Shown piece after piece: positions 22,952 to 32,817 of a stretch of DNA of 64,000 bases; positions within the stretch are counted from its first letter, which is position 1, and the number at the start of each line of letters is the position of its first letter. Where the stretch lies: NCBI GenBank assembly GCA_951799445.1, contig OX637297.1, positions 4,836,001-4,900,000 of the forward strand, in the 5' to 3' direction. This stretch comes from Pseudisothecium myosuroides. Lineage: Eukaryota > Streptophyta > Bryopsida > Hypnales > Lembophyllaceae. The notes under the pieces were generated by a model. The model saw nothing but the letters and a program-made list of their open reading frames with translations, ran no database searches and was not told the origin of the DNA. The position numbers and the translations under genes were made by a program.

Positions 22952-23929
22952 CTATTCTACTCCTTCGATTACAATGCCACGTGCTACGCTCTGTCTCAAA
23001 AATCTCTGCAACTCTTCTCTTGATTGCAAAGTCCTCAAAAGCTCAGCTGTCATGTCATCATATCTATCGTGTAGGTGGGAATAAATGGCATTCAAGAGTT
23101 GAGGCTCATGGAAGGTATTGTCTTCAACGTAATTTGTTTGCTGCTCAAAAGTCAAATCATCTCGATATCCGATGGGATTGCCCTGAGCGTCAAATAGCAA
23201 GTTGTGAGGATGTGGTTGACGCACAAAAATGTTGTGATCTGTGTCCCAATGTCCACCAACTATCTGAGCAAAGTATACTCGACGCCCTATATCACCTTCT
23301 CTATACACCCTCTTGATTACCTCTGTCACATGGGCGTCATTCTCCCAATGTACATCAGCAATCGTTCGTGCGGGAAGGTGTCGAGTGTCCCCTCCCCACT
23401 TCCAAAACCATGTCAAGTCTTGACCCCAATATTCGCTATTACCTTGGCCCGGTAAATTTTCTTTATTATGCTCGTAATGTGCAGGCATATGGCCTTGGAG
23501 GCCAAACATTTCGTACAGTCGTCGATGAAATGGAGCCTTGCATTGCGCACATCTCTTTCTGGTGACCATGTGGGGAATGAGACACATAGGGTGGTATAAA
23601 TGTATACACGTACCGAGACTCCATCCACCCTCGGGGCCAAATGGTTCTTGGCACATAATACACGTCGTCCCGTCTTTTACAAACTCAGGAACGGTAGGCC
23701 ACACTAGTGGCCTAGTGCCATCACGTTGTACAGGCCCGTACCTATAGCGCTCGATATCATATTGGAATTCCAAGGCTGGATCATGATTCCAATCAATGCT
23801 TGAATTTTCGTCTTTTACGGGCAAAGCATCGGAGAACATTTCTTCCACTCGAGGCCACGAGGTCAGGCCAAAATAACGTCGACCTCCATCATTGAATTCC
23901 GCAGCCACTCTCTTCACTTCAGTCTGCAT
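22952..23929 (-). CDS. C-terminal part of a coiled-coil/RING-like zinc-finger protein
   Basis: The frame carries a C-x2-C (CIMC) ... C-x-H-x2-YHPMC ... C-x2-C (CAQC) series, a RING/RING-H2-like cross-brace layout typical of E3 ubiquitin ligases or related metal-binding modules. A Trp/His-rich region follows (QDLTWFWKWGG, ARTIADVHWENDAHV), then a helical tail. It continues in the same frame as the upstream coiled-coil ORF with only TAA between them. That TAA falls inside a candidate in-frame intron ending TTAAATGCAG|ACT at 23,924, so this is probably exon 2 (from 23,923). Substrate and cellular role are unknown. Confidence 0.7.
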   Translation of the reverse strand: MQTEVKRVAAEFNDGGRRYFGLTSWPRVEEMFSDALPVKDENSSIDWNHDPALEFQYDIERYRYGPVQRDGTRPLVWPTVPEFVKDGTTCIMCQEPFGPEGGWSLGTCIHLYHPMCLIPHMVTRKRCAQCKAPFHRRLYEMFGLQGHMPAHYEHNKENLPGQGNSEYWGQDLTWFWKWGGDTRHLPARTIADVHWENDAHVTEVIKRVYREGDIGRRVYFAQIVGGHWDTDHNIFVRQPHPHNLLFDAQGNPIGYRDDLTFEQQTNYVEDNTFHEPQLLNAIYSHLHDRYDDMTAELLRTLQSREELQRFLRQSVARGIVIEGVE

Positions 23930-24016
23930 TTACTCGATCTCATTTAGTACTAAGCTGCATACCAACTTCATATTGCACAATAATCGCAGCAAGTGCTCCT
24001 TCTGAGGATTCTGGAC
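23924..24016 (-). other. Candidate in-frame intron (39 or 93 bp)
   Basis: Sense order: GTCCAG (24,016) or GTATGC (23,962), then TACTAAAT, then TTAAATGCAG ending at 23,924. Both lengths are multiples of three, and both begin and end on codon boundaries. The 93-bp form is a more usual plant intron length but has a weaker donor. Confidence 0.5.
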
Positions 24017-25198
24017 CATTCGCTGATTTTGAGCAATTATAGTACTCATGGTCCTTTCCATGTCTGTTTGAGCTGCAGTAAGAGACCGCACATCTTCTTC
24101 AGCTTTGTTGGCGCGAATTTCCATAGTGCGCATTGCGTTTGTTAATTCTTCAATGCTTGCTTTAGTGCTTCCAACCTCTGCTTCAGCTCGCTCGGCACGT
24201 GCACGCATAAGATCCAATGTGCCACCCTCTACACCTGGAAAATTTACCCGAGGCCGCACCGGAAACACATTTGTATTGCTCGGGCCTGGCCTATCTTCAT
24301 CCGCAGCATACGTAGCACGTTCCACTACGACATCGAGTGGTGGAATTCCTTCCATGCTCAACCGCCTTTCACGGGCTACAAGGTCAACTTCACGCGTGAC
24401 GAGTCTGGCATTTTCATCCATAAGGGCCTGAACCCTTGCTCTTTGAGCTTCCAACTCTGCAACATGTTGTCGTACTGCTTCCTCCTTTTGCGCTTGCAGT
24501 GTTTGGACTAATTGGCGCAAGCGAACCACTTCCTCGTCAACGACTTCTACTCCCTCGCCAACAACTTGTACTCCCTCACCAGCAGCTTCCACTCCACCAA
24601 CTGGACCCTGTTGGTTGAGATTTATTCCAGTGCCCGTCTCAACCGCTACTTCCATCAAGTCCATCCTTGGCTGCTCAGCTTGCTCTTCCACGTTCTCGTG
24701 CACATGCGATAAATCGTCCAATGGCACTTGAGGATTGGGTGGAATTTCGCGAGCCCGGTTTGGCAATTGATTATTCCGTTTTTTGGCCAGGAAGGTACTC
24801 CAATCCACATCCTTCCCAAGAATAACATCCGCATATGCCATTTGGGTCAATGAAAGTGTGCCGTCTTTTTTTGTTCTTCGACCCCAAATGAACAATGCCA
24901 CTTCAATCAGTCGCTTCTTGAGGGCCGCGTGTTGACACATGTCAAAATTTACCACGCCTGAATTCACGTGCACCTGATATCGATCTTGGTCCCAATGGCG
25001 ATTGATGTGGGCCCAATCTACATACTTCGCACATGTCATTCTTGTCCATGGCTCACGCTCATCCATCCACCCTTCGTTTGCCAAAATATTCCGGTCATTG
25101 AATGTGTCCCAATCCAGCGTTGACCTATTCCCCCTCTTCTTTCTATTTGGGGGTTGACCTTCATGTCCTGAACCACCTGCTCCACCCTCAACGTCCAT
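23930..25198 (-). CDS. N-terminal part of the same gene: DNA-binding-like region and coiled coil
   Basis: I start at ATG 25,198 (MDVEGGAGGSG); the longer frame lacks an ATG context and crosses a TGTGCAG acceptor-like site just upstream. Order: a basic patch (NRKKRGNR), a Trp-rich globular segment (about residues 30-130) and a long coiled coil (about 190-390: VVRLRQLVQTLQAQ, RARAERAEAEVG, ADKA-like heptads). The end is TAA followed directly by ATG of the zinc-finger frame. A donor at 23,962 (GTATGC) or 24,016 (GTCCAG), a TACTAAAT branch-like site and the acceptor at 23,924 define a 39- or 93-bp intron. Either keeps frame and removes the stop. The gene sits between inverted arms with a GACGG array just upstream. 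Confidence 0.65.
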   Translation of the reverse strand: MDVEGGAGGSGHEGQPPNRKKRGNRSTLDWDTFNDRNILANEGWMDEREPWTRMTCAKYVDWAHINRHWDQDRYQVHVNSGVVNFDMCQHAALKKRLIEVALFIWGRRTKKDGTLSLTQMAYADVILGKDVDWSTFLAKKRNNQLPNRAREIPPNPQVPLDDLSHVHENVEEQAEQPRMDLMEVAVETGTGINLNQQGPVGGVEAAGEGVQVVGEGVEVVDEEVVRLRQLVQTLQAQKEEAVRQHVAELEAQRARVQALMDENARLVTREVDLVARERRLSMEGIPPLDVVVERATYAADEDRPGPSNTNVFPVRPRVNFPGVEGGTLDLMRARAERAEAEVGSTKASIEELTNAMRTMEIRANKAEEDVRSLTAAQTDMERTMSTIIAQNQRMVQNPQKEHLLRLLCNMKLVCSLVLNEIE

Positions 25199-25479
25199 CC
25201 TTGATACCTGCACAATGACACACAAAAGTCTGTATGCGAATACACTGACAAATTGTTTTGCCTTCTGTTGCGTGAAGGCAACTGAAATGTGGCAAAATAA
25301 ATGCCAAATGTATAACACTTCCTCTCAAATTGCAATGCAAAGCTTTCTCAAGCAAGGACAATGCAACTCAAAAGAGGAAGCGCTCAACAATGAATCCTTA
25401 ATCTCACTTATACCCCCCAATTACCGAGCCGGTTGGGGGGGTAATTAAGGTCAAATCAGCCGTTTTAATCTGTAATCCA
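25199..25479. promoter_or_regulatory. Upstream region of the zinc-finger gene, with a strong hairpin
   Basis: It contains an acceptor-like TGTGCAG near 25,209, suggesting a 5' non-coding exon and intron, and a hairpin at 25,411-25,443 with arms TACCCCCCAA and TTGGGGGGGTA around ACCGAGCCGG. No TATA box was singled out. Confidence 0.35.
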
Positions 25480-25812
25480 GATCGTCCAGGGCGCCGGACG
25501 GCCCGACGATCGACGGTCTGAACGTCCACTTAGGTTCGGCACAGGTTCGGGGCGCCGTCAAGAGGTTCGAGGGCGCCGTCAACAGGTTCGGCTTATAAAA
25601 AAAATCATTGCGCCATCCGCGAGTTGGACGGACGCGGCGACGGACATTAATTACGGCTCGACGGCCTGTCCGTCCCCTCGACGGCCTGCCTGTCCCCTCC
25701 CCTCGACGGCCTGACCGTCCCCTCCCCTCGACGGCCTGACCGTCCCCTCCACGGAATGCCCATCCCTTCGACGGCTTGACCGTCCCTCGACGGCCTGTCC
25801 GTCCTCTTCATT
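25480..25812. repeat. CGACGGCCTGTCCGTCC array upstream of the zinc-finger gene
   Basis: Six or more copies of CGACGGCCTGNCCGTCCCCT with minor changes, preceded by GACG-rich and GGTTCG..GCGCCGTCAA repeats (25,530-25,600). It is the same motif class as at the ends of the large hAT and upstream of the kinase gene. Confidence 0.85.
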
Positions 25813-25814
25813 CA

Positions 25815-26465
25815 GCTAGATATGTATAAAAAAATTTATATTTATTTTTCAGAGACAAAATTACATGTCTTCTTCACTTCTAATAAAAAATTTTAGACTT
25901 TTTTGTGGAAAATTGATTTTTTTGAGAATTTTTGAAGAAAAAATGAAGAAAAATTACATCAAATAGAAAATTATTTCAAAAAATCTGAAAATTTCACCAT
26001 GTGGGTATATTACAATGACAAACATCATGGTGTAAACTCAATTTCCGTGTCATTCTATATTTAGAAAATAATAGACATTGAAAATACATCCAATGTTCAA
26101 ATTGCACTAAAATATTCAATAATAGGAATTTTTTCAAAATTCAAATTGGAGTAAAAACTAGAGTAGATGCCCTTCATTTTGTTAGTTGGGCTCAAACTCA
26201 AAAGATATCATTTTTGTGGAGAAATTTTTCAGATTTAGAGCAAGGAGCGAGAACTTCCCAAAGTAGACTAAAATAGCATATTTTGTGATCCGTTTTTTTT
26301 AATAACTTCTCATTTAAGTGAAGACAATCACTAGCAAGACTACAAACTCAATTGGATACTCTTCATAACCCGACACAAAAGATCAACAAAGAATATGTGG
26401 ATGAAAAAGTGCTTCCAATCACTCTCCAGCTTGTTGGATAGTCATCCAAGCGCCACAAAATGGCG
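25815..26465. repeat. Right arm of the 650-bp inverted repeat
   Basis: Inverted counterpart of 19,800-20,457. Beyond its outer end the word CCAGGGTTAG (about 26,477) corresponds to TTAACCCTGG outside the left arm, so the homology continues slightly further. Confidence 0.85.
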
Positions 26466-26989
26466 CCTTCGGCGTTCCAGGGTTAGAAATTGAATGCACC
26501 GCCAGGACTTCCCTAACTTTCATGGACACAACCCATTCCTGATCGACGCCTTATGGTGGGATTGGTGGCTATGTAGGCTGTTCTGTTTCTGTGAAGCAGG
26601 AGATGAGCAGTGATTTATTACGGTGTGGTTCCCAAGGTAGTTGGGGCACATCACGATTGCCTCCAGTACTCTCAATGATGCAACCAACCTTGAATGGATT
26701 TTGCAATCAGCCCTTGGTTGGAAATAGAAAAGTCTATATGACTAGAATGGTTTGAATAGAATCTTCGACAGAAAAATTCATAGTAATTACGTTTTGAGAA
26801 ATAAAAATCTGAAAAATTATGGCAACCTTCCGAACTCTATTTTTGTACATATTTTGTCCAAAAATTAAAATTTCAGTTGCTTTCTTCATTTCTCACATGT
26901 GTCTTTGTATGAAAAAAAAATTGATTATTCTTGCTAATGGCAACAGACCAAATCAATCATTCTGCTTGTCATAGGCTGGCTTACCTTAG

Positions 26990-27495
26990 TTATTCATCCA
27001 ATAGCCCAGTATTCATCCATACATCCAAATTTACACATATATACAATTATTCATCCAAACATAACTTTGCCAATCTACAAATAAATTTATTCATTTAAGT
27101 TTATAAGTTGAAATGTGGTCCAAAAGATTCCAAATACAATCCGAAATCCTAAATTGAATGCATTTTTTCTATTTGTTTAGGATTAAAAAAAAATTCTTGA
27201 AGGATTTAAGGGTTTAGGGCGTGGGTTTAGGGTTTAGGGTTTAGGATTTAGGATTTAGGGATTCAAGGATTTAGGGGTTTAGGGATTTAGGATATTCATC
27301 CATTCATCCATTTATTCATCCAACATCCCTTTGTTCATCCATATCCCATTATCCCCTTTATTCATCCGTCCGCATATTTATTTAATCCTACACCGATTAT
27401 TCATCCCCATTATTCATCCCCATTATATGTTGAAATGCCCATTTATGATTTATCCATACACATATAAATTTTTTCATCCATATATGCAATTATCA
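26990..27495. repeat. Degenerate ATTCATCC repeat tract
   Basis: ATTCATCC and close variants recur many times on both sides of the telomere-like tract (for example near 26,994, 27,012, 27,292-27,340, 27,399-27,420). Confidence 0.7.
27208..27290 (+). repeat. Interstitial telomere-like repeat, TTTAGGG strand
   Basis: Several copies of GGGTTTA(GGG) and degenerate GGATTTA. TTTAGGG is the common plant telomere unit. Confidence 0.8.
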
Positions 27496-27591
27496 ATCCC
27501 GAACCTACTTGGAAATCTAATCCTAATCCAATGAATTGCTATGAGAAGTATAGAATAACAACAATTGCAAATGAATGTCAACCCTAACCTC

Positions 27592-27620
27592 TAAACCCTA
27601 AACCCTAAACCCTAAACCCA
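27592..27620 (-). repeat. Interstitial telomere-like repeat, CCCTAAA strand
   Basis: CTCTAAACCCTAAACCCTAA and further copies, inverted relative to the tract at 27,208. A third short CCCTAAACCCTAAACCCT lies near 29,011. Confidence 0.8.
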
Positions 27621-28152
27621 ACTAAATTAAAAAATATATTCCGGGAAAGCTTGTAAGTTTTTCTATCTCATTAGAAAGTTTCAAAAAATTTATGAGCCTG
27701 TCCAAAATCCATGTTGTCCCCCATAGGGACAATGTGACTTTAGGCATTAAACGCATGTATATAGTTGTTTATATAGTCAAAGTTTGTGAAATTTCTGGAA
27801 CACATTCCTACACTATTCTTGTACAAGATCCCACTATTAGAAATTCCAATTTTTTTTTTCTATATTAGCAGTAAAAATGGCGGATTTGAGTGGTTTAGAA
27901 TGGAAAAGAGGCCATGGGACTTTAGAGGTTAAACATAAGGTATTACATAATAATCAATCCATAAGAAAAAACTATAGCACTTAATGGATCGTTGCATTAT
28001 AATTTATAAACTATCAAGAAAAACATATAAATCACAAAAATGTAGAGTTAATATACTCAGTTCACAATTTTGGGTTTAGGCATCAAAATGAAACGTAATA
28101 ATTTTTGGATTTCCTTGATCCATTTTTTTGAAACCACTACTATTAAAACAAA

Positions 28153-28370
28153 GGGCCCCCAAATCATGCACTTTGCAATTTTTTTAAATTTATGCACCCT
28201 TAAAACAAATAAATAATCGGTGCAGTGCATGATTTTATTTCAATTTGTTCTAAGACCCTTAAAATCCAATACAACATCGCCGTCATCGCGGAATGCATGA
28301 TTTTAAGGGTGTTTGTTCTAACACACTTAAAATCAGTTTTTTTTTTGTAGAGTGTACTATTTAGGGGCCC
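28153..28370. mobile_element. 218-bp MITE-like element
   Basis: Inverted ends GGGCCCCCAAATCATGCACT and (reverse-complemented right end) GGGCCCCTAAATAGTACACT differ at a few positions. The interior can fold (GATTTTAAGGGTG / CACTTAAAATC). No clear target duplication is seen. Confidence 0.55.
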
Positions 28371-29468
28371 TATATAAAATGACATTAAGAAGCTTAAAGT
28401 CAATCTTACTTCTCATTTAGAATGGAATTCTATTCAGTTGCACACTTGCACGTACATAAAGGAACAAACATAGGAAAAAATCATCCAAGGTCAAACACAA
28501 AACTTCTTAATTGGGGTCCTAGACTACTATATTTTTATGTACATCCAAACATTTGATGCATTTTATTTGCACCCATTGCCAAGAAAGTTGTTGGCAATGC
28601 ATGTGTTCTAGCAATCAAAGCATCTCTTAACCCTTAAAGTTCTTTGTAGGGCTCAATTTTGAATGCAACTGAATCTTCAAATTCCTCGTAGATGAATTTC
28701 ACCTTTGGGATTATTGTATTTCAATTCCATCCTTTCATGTAAATGCATCCTGAAATATAGTGTTTTGTTGAATTTTCAACCTATCTATATTTCAGAGTTC
28801 AGAATGTTCTAAAGACATTGTGCTAAAGTTTAGGGTGTCTTCATTATGGTTTTTAAAAGTTGAAACTTTAAATTTAATTCCTCAACCTATAAATTTTTTA
28901 ATTCAAAGTCTACATTTCAACGGTTCAACCGCATTTTGCACTTTTGATCCCAACTCAAAAATTGATGTCATCTACTCTAGTTTCCACTCCAACTTATGCT
29001 TCAAAGTAAGCCCTAAACCCTAAACCCTCCTTTTTGTTGCAATTTTTTGTGACTATTCACTATTTGATATTGGGGAAGTTTATGTAAGTATGTAACTTTT
29101 GCAAATAAGAGAGGATTGGGTTAAGAGAAAAAAAAAAAATTTAGAAGGGATTCCATATCTTATGAAAGGGTTACCGCATCATGTAGTCCACAAGTATTTT
29201 ATATATTTTAAGGTTGTTACTAAAAAAATTGTAGAGTGCATGATTTGGTGGCTTTTTGTTAATAAAAGTATTAATTTGTTTGGCATTTATTTGTCCTGTA
29301 ATTGAAACAAACAAGAACACTGAATTAGCACTCCAGAAATTCCCGCCATCGTAGAGTACTGTAGTATTTCAAAATTCAAACCCCTGACAAGTCCGAGAGT
29401 GGCAAACGAGGTAAATGAATAATTCTACGAACAAGGATTCAGCATTTAAGCCCGCATGCGACTTCTAG

Positions 29469-29600
29469 CAGTGTTGGGGACGGCTCGCTCGACGGCCTTC
29501 CCGTCCTGGAGACGGACTGTCCGTCCCCTCGACGGCCTGCCCGTCCCCCGACGGCCTGCCCGTCCCCCCGACGGCCTGTCCGTCCCCGCAAATGGGTATA
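29469..29600. repeat. GACGG/CCGTC array just upstream of the kinase-like gene
   Basis: It starts with CAGTGTTGGGGACGG, which resembles a hAT terminus, then repeats GACGGCCTGCCCGTCCCC several times. It ends about 200 bp before the kinase ATG. Either a degenerate hAT end or a promoter-proximal GC-rich island. Confidence 0.75.
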
Positions 29601-29798
29601 TAACCCGCCTTTTCATTAAGTTCCGCACCAGTCTCTCCTGCTCTGACGGTGCTCTCTTGTCCTGGATTGGTTGCAGTCCTTGCTTGGGAGCGCGGGCGCT
29701 TGGATTGAGGCTGGTTTGAGGAATAAGGGGGGCGGTTTTTCACATTGTGGAACCCGAAACCCTAATTCCTTTCATTTTGATAATCTGTTTCTGTCTCG

Positions 29799-31232
29799 AT
29801 GGCTGGTCGCGATTTCTCGAAGAGGAAGGTTGATGCCTGGTTTACAGGTGTTGGAGATGAACATGATTTCGAATCAACAGATTGCGTTTCAGAGGCCGTA
29901 GTTGCAGAAGGGGTCAATGCTATGGTTGGTGGAGAGTCTGTGGCTGCTGGAGAGTCTTCGAAGGCAAAGAAAAAGCAACGGAACAGGCACAAGTCCGCAA
30001 ATCCAGAAAAGTGGCCAAGGAAGGTAGCAACGAGAAAATTGCATGAAGTGGCATTGGATTTTTTGGATCAATATACGATTGCGCAATTGAACACAACATA
30101 TGTCTCACGCGGATCCGAGGGAGTGGATGCCATTAAAAACAAGTTCCGCCACTTGTTTTGGACAGCAATGAGCAAGGATGAGTGGTTGGAAGACCGCACA
30201 AAGGAATCATTCGAACATTGGTTGGATTCACAAGTTTCAACGTGTGTCTTCAACATTGCCCAAGTTGCTGAACACATTAAAGGCTTTCAAAGGACTGTGC
30301 CGCCCAAACAACAAGCTTTGAATTTGTTGCACAAGAAGGTGTATTGGTGGCATGATGCAATGCGACCATTGTCTTCACACAACGTTCGTTCAGCTCCGTG
30401 GTTTCAACGAAGTCATAACTTGGCCTTCGGTCAAGTGGCTGCGGGAGGAGTGGTTTTCCTGGAAAGAGGAGTGGTGGTGGTTCCTTTGTCCGGCCATAGC
30501 AAACGAGGGGGCCACGGCAGGGTGCGCAAGGTTTGTCTTCAAAACTCAAAATATGTTCCCGAGAAGATGGTATTAGCTGGGAAGTCAGCCTTGGACGTTG
30601 GTCAATTGAAGAAGTCAAGGGAAAAGTTGTCCATCGAGGCACTGGCTTGTCCATGCAATCATCCAGGGGTCATTAAATTCTTTGCTATAAATGACATGAC
30701 CATGGAATGCTATTCTCAATGGTGGAATGGAGGTACTCTCGGCGCCATGTTTACTCTTGATGAGAAGAATCGAGATCCGGATGAAATCGGGGAGCTGGCT
30801 TACTATGCAACTGCACAAACAATGCAAGAAGCCAAACGACTCATGGCGTATAGGCGCAAGCACACCGAACTTGCGTGGGCGTTGATCTGCATTGTGGATG
30901 CAGTGCAACAGTGTTCTGTACTCCACAACGACATCACACCCGAGAACATTATGCTTCACTTTCCAAATGATGATGGAAGAACTATATGGATTGGTCTATG
31001 TGATTGGGGAATGGGTAGCCGCATCAATGAAGAAACACCTTCTCTGTACCAATTTGATTGTTCACGGGCATTGCAGACCACTCGATCTAAACGTTGGTGG
31101 GTGGCTCCTGAGTTGATGTACTTGACTGGACAGACTGGAACTTCAACATCTCCAAGTCGCATGGTGAAGCCACCGTGTGTTAGTATACACACGGACGGAT
31201 ACTCCATAGGAAAATTGGCTATGAAGGTATAG
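29799..31232 (+). CDS. Divergent protein-kinase-like protein, C-lobe cut by TAG
   Basis: ATG 29,799 opens 477 codons. Residues 1-65 are Ser/Lys-rich and basic (KAKKKQRNRHK). About 68-165 is a globular region of unknown family. Residues 210-477 are kinase-like: Gly-rich GHGRVRKV (239-246), putative beta3 Lys262 (VLAGK), helix-C Glu280, HND (376-378) in place of HRD with PENIM, DWG (402-404) in place of DFG, APE (436-438) and Asp466 in HTDGYSIG. The key Lys, Glu, Asp378, Asn383 and Asp402 are all present, so catalysis is conceivable. TAG at 31,230 ends the frame before helices G-I; the same frame resumes and continues to 31,463. A TGG-to-TAG change would explain it. It lies within the large hAT, after a GACGG array. 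Confidence 0.7.
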   Translation: MAGRDFSKRKVDAWFTGVGDEHDFESTDCVSEAVVAEGVNAMVGGESVAAGESSKAKKKQRNRHKSANPEKWPRKVATRKLHEVALDFLDQYTIAQLNTTYVSRGSEGVDAIKNKFRHLFWTAMSKDEWLEDRTKESFEHWLDSQVSTCVFNIAQVAEHIKGFQRTVPPKQQALNLLHKKVYWWHDAMRPLSSHNVRSAPWFQRSHNLAFGQVAAGGVVFLERGVVVVPLSGHSKRGGHGRVRKVCLQNSKYVPEKMVLAGKSALDVGQLKKSREKLSIEALACPCNHPGVIKFFAINDMTMECYSQWWNGGTLGAMFTLDEKNRDPDEIGELAYYATAQTMQEAKRLMAYRRKHTELAWALICIVDAVQQCSVLHNDITPENIMLHFPNDDGRTIWIGLCDWGMGSRINEETPSLYQFDCSRALQTTRSKRWWVAPELMYLTGQTGTSTSPSRMVKPPCVSIHTDGYSIGKLAMKV

Positions 31233-31463
31233 AAAAAGGATCACGGAAATGTAGAGATGATTTCGAACCATACGGCATTTAGTACATTTCAAGCAACACT
31301 AGGCGAATTGTGCAAGGTGGAGCCACTACAACGACGCTCGGTGACATATGCCGTGCAACGATTAAGTGGTGCTCCAACGTTTTGGATACCACCCATGGAT
31401 TGCTACCGCGAGGCACGCAAAGAACAAGAACTTGAAGACCAACAGGCAAGAAATGAAGATTAG
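31233..31463 (+). pseudogene. Rest of the kinase C-lobe after the nonsense codon
   Basis: It is in frame with the kinase ORF. The segment FSTFQATLGELCKVEPLQRR then SVTYAVQRLSG fits the helix G-I end of a kinase domain, with the usual P-x2-R near the close, and a Glu/Gln-rich tail ends at TAG 31,461. I looked for an intron that would remove TAG 31,230. The only in-frame choices are 30 bp or one that removes conserved C-lobe residues, so a nonsense mutation is more likely. Confidence 0.6.
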
Positions 31464-31883
31464 AAAAAACAATATTAATATATATTATTATAGTTGCAAA
31501 ATTAGTGTTTACTTAGCACAAGTAGGTCTTATAGTGTAGGCTTGAGGACATCCGTAGCATTGTAGCACACTTTGTGGCCTCAATCCATTTTGTACAAATT
31601 TCTTTTTAATATAAACTTCTTTTATCTAAACAATGAGTGTAATCTTTGTTCCGTTCCTTGCAAGTTTTTTGTAAATGAATGGTCTTGCGCTACTTGGTTT
31701 GTGTTGTCTACAAATCCTAATTCCAAACATTTATACAATAGTGGGTACTGAATGAATTGATGATTTGATGTGGTCATGTAGACTACCAAATATAATTTGA
31801 AATTAGAGACTTCAAGCTCTAAAGTCCTACTACCTTTTTTCCATCCAAAATCCCTTTAAATTTTTGAGTCACTCCATGTTTGA
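31464..31883. other. 3' flank of the kinase-like gene
   Basis: AT-rich, with AATATATATTATTATAG and several AATAAA-like words near 31,485-31,640 that could serve as plant polyadenylation signals. No gene. Confidence 0.35.
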
Positions 31884-32817
31884 TTAACCCCTAAAGGACC
31901 GTCTGTCCCTACGGGGGACAATTTGGGTCCAAGCAGGTTCCTGTAGCTTTAATTCTTAGAGAAATTTTTTGGGATTTTTTGAGGTTCTGCAATTGTGCAA
32001 GAGCTTTGTGGACATATAAATTTTATTTCAATTGGTGCCTGGAAGCAAAAGTTACAGGGAGGTGAAGCAAAATTAGATTTTGGCGGGCAGCACAAAAAAA
32101 ATCACAAAAACTCAAAATATTTTTTAAAATATTTTTTTTCTAAGAGATTATATTTTTGCCTACATGTGAAGCTTTGATTCATTCTAATTGGACTAAATAT
32201 GAGAAAGTTATGGACAATCATAGTTTTTCGGGCAATCTAAGCATCTTCTTGAAAAAATAACTTATAGAACTCATTTTTGAATGCAATTTTAACAATTTTT
32301 CCCAAAAAATTGTTAGATAGGGTTTAGTTTGCATATTAGAATAATCTAGCCATTGGGATTATTGTGTTTCAATTTCCTCTTAAAGCTATTAATAATATAG
32401 TGTTTCTTTCAATCTTGAACCTACTATTATGTAACAATTTTTTAATGAATGAAAATTAAGTGTTTTTTTCCTAATTTTTTTTTCTTAGATTCTCAACTCA
32501 ACTATTCAACATAAAATATTATGAAAATCTCATGTGTAGTGCAAAAATATTAAGTTAGAAAGATTCAAAGCCAAAAAGTCTAGTTGAACAAGGTGCAAAT
32601 TTTTTTGTTTTTTTCACTTTAAATGCAAATATCTTGCAATGTACTTGGTGAAAGTTTCTGAAATTTCTTCCACATATTCTTGTACTAGTCTAGTAGAAGA
32701 TCCTATGGTTAGATATGCAAAAAACAACAATTTCTAAAGTTTTTTTCTCTTTGCAATAGAAATGGCAGTTTTGAGTGTCTTTTGACGGAAGAAATGCCTT
32801 AGTCCTTTAGGGATTAA
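31884..32817. mobile_element. 934-bp MITE, copy B
   Basis: Begins TTAACCCCTAAAGGACC and ends, inverted, TCCTTTAGGGATTAA. It is the reverse complement of copy A and has the same length, 934 bp. Non-coding. Confidence 0.8.

Larger units (their letters stand above)
26480..29468. other. AT-rich non-coding spacer
   Basis: No convincing gene. It contains ATTCATCC microsatellite-like repeats, telomere-like tracts, a small MITE, and at about 28,900-29,010 a diverged fragment of the inverted-repeat arm family (GATGTCATCTACTCTAG). Confidence 0.5.

Noticed and set aside
31227..31316. Intron removing the TAG of the kinase-like gene
   Set aside because: In-frame options are 30 bp (too short) or 90 bp that would delete conserved C-lobe residues; a nonsense mutation is simpler.
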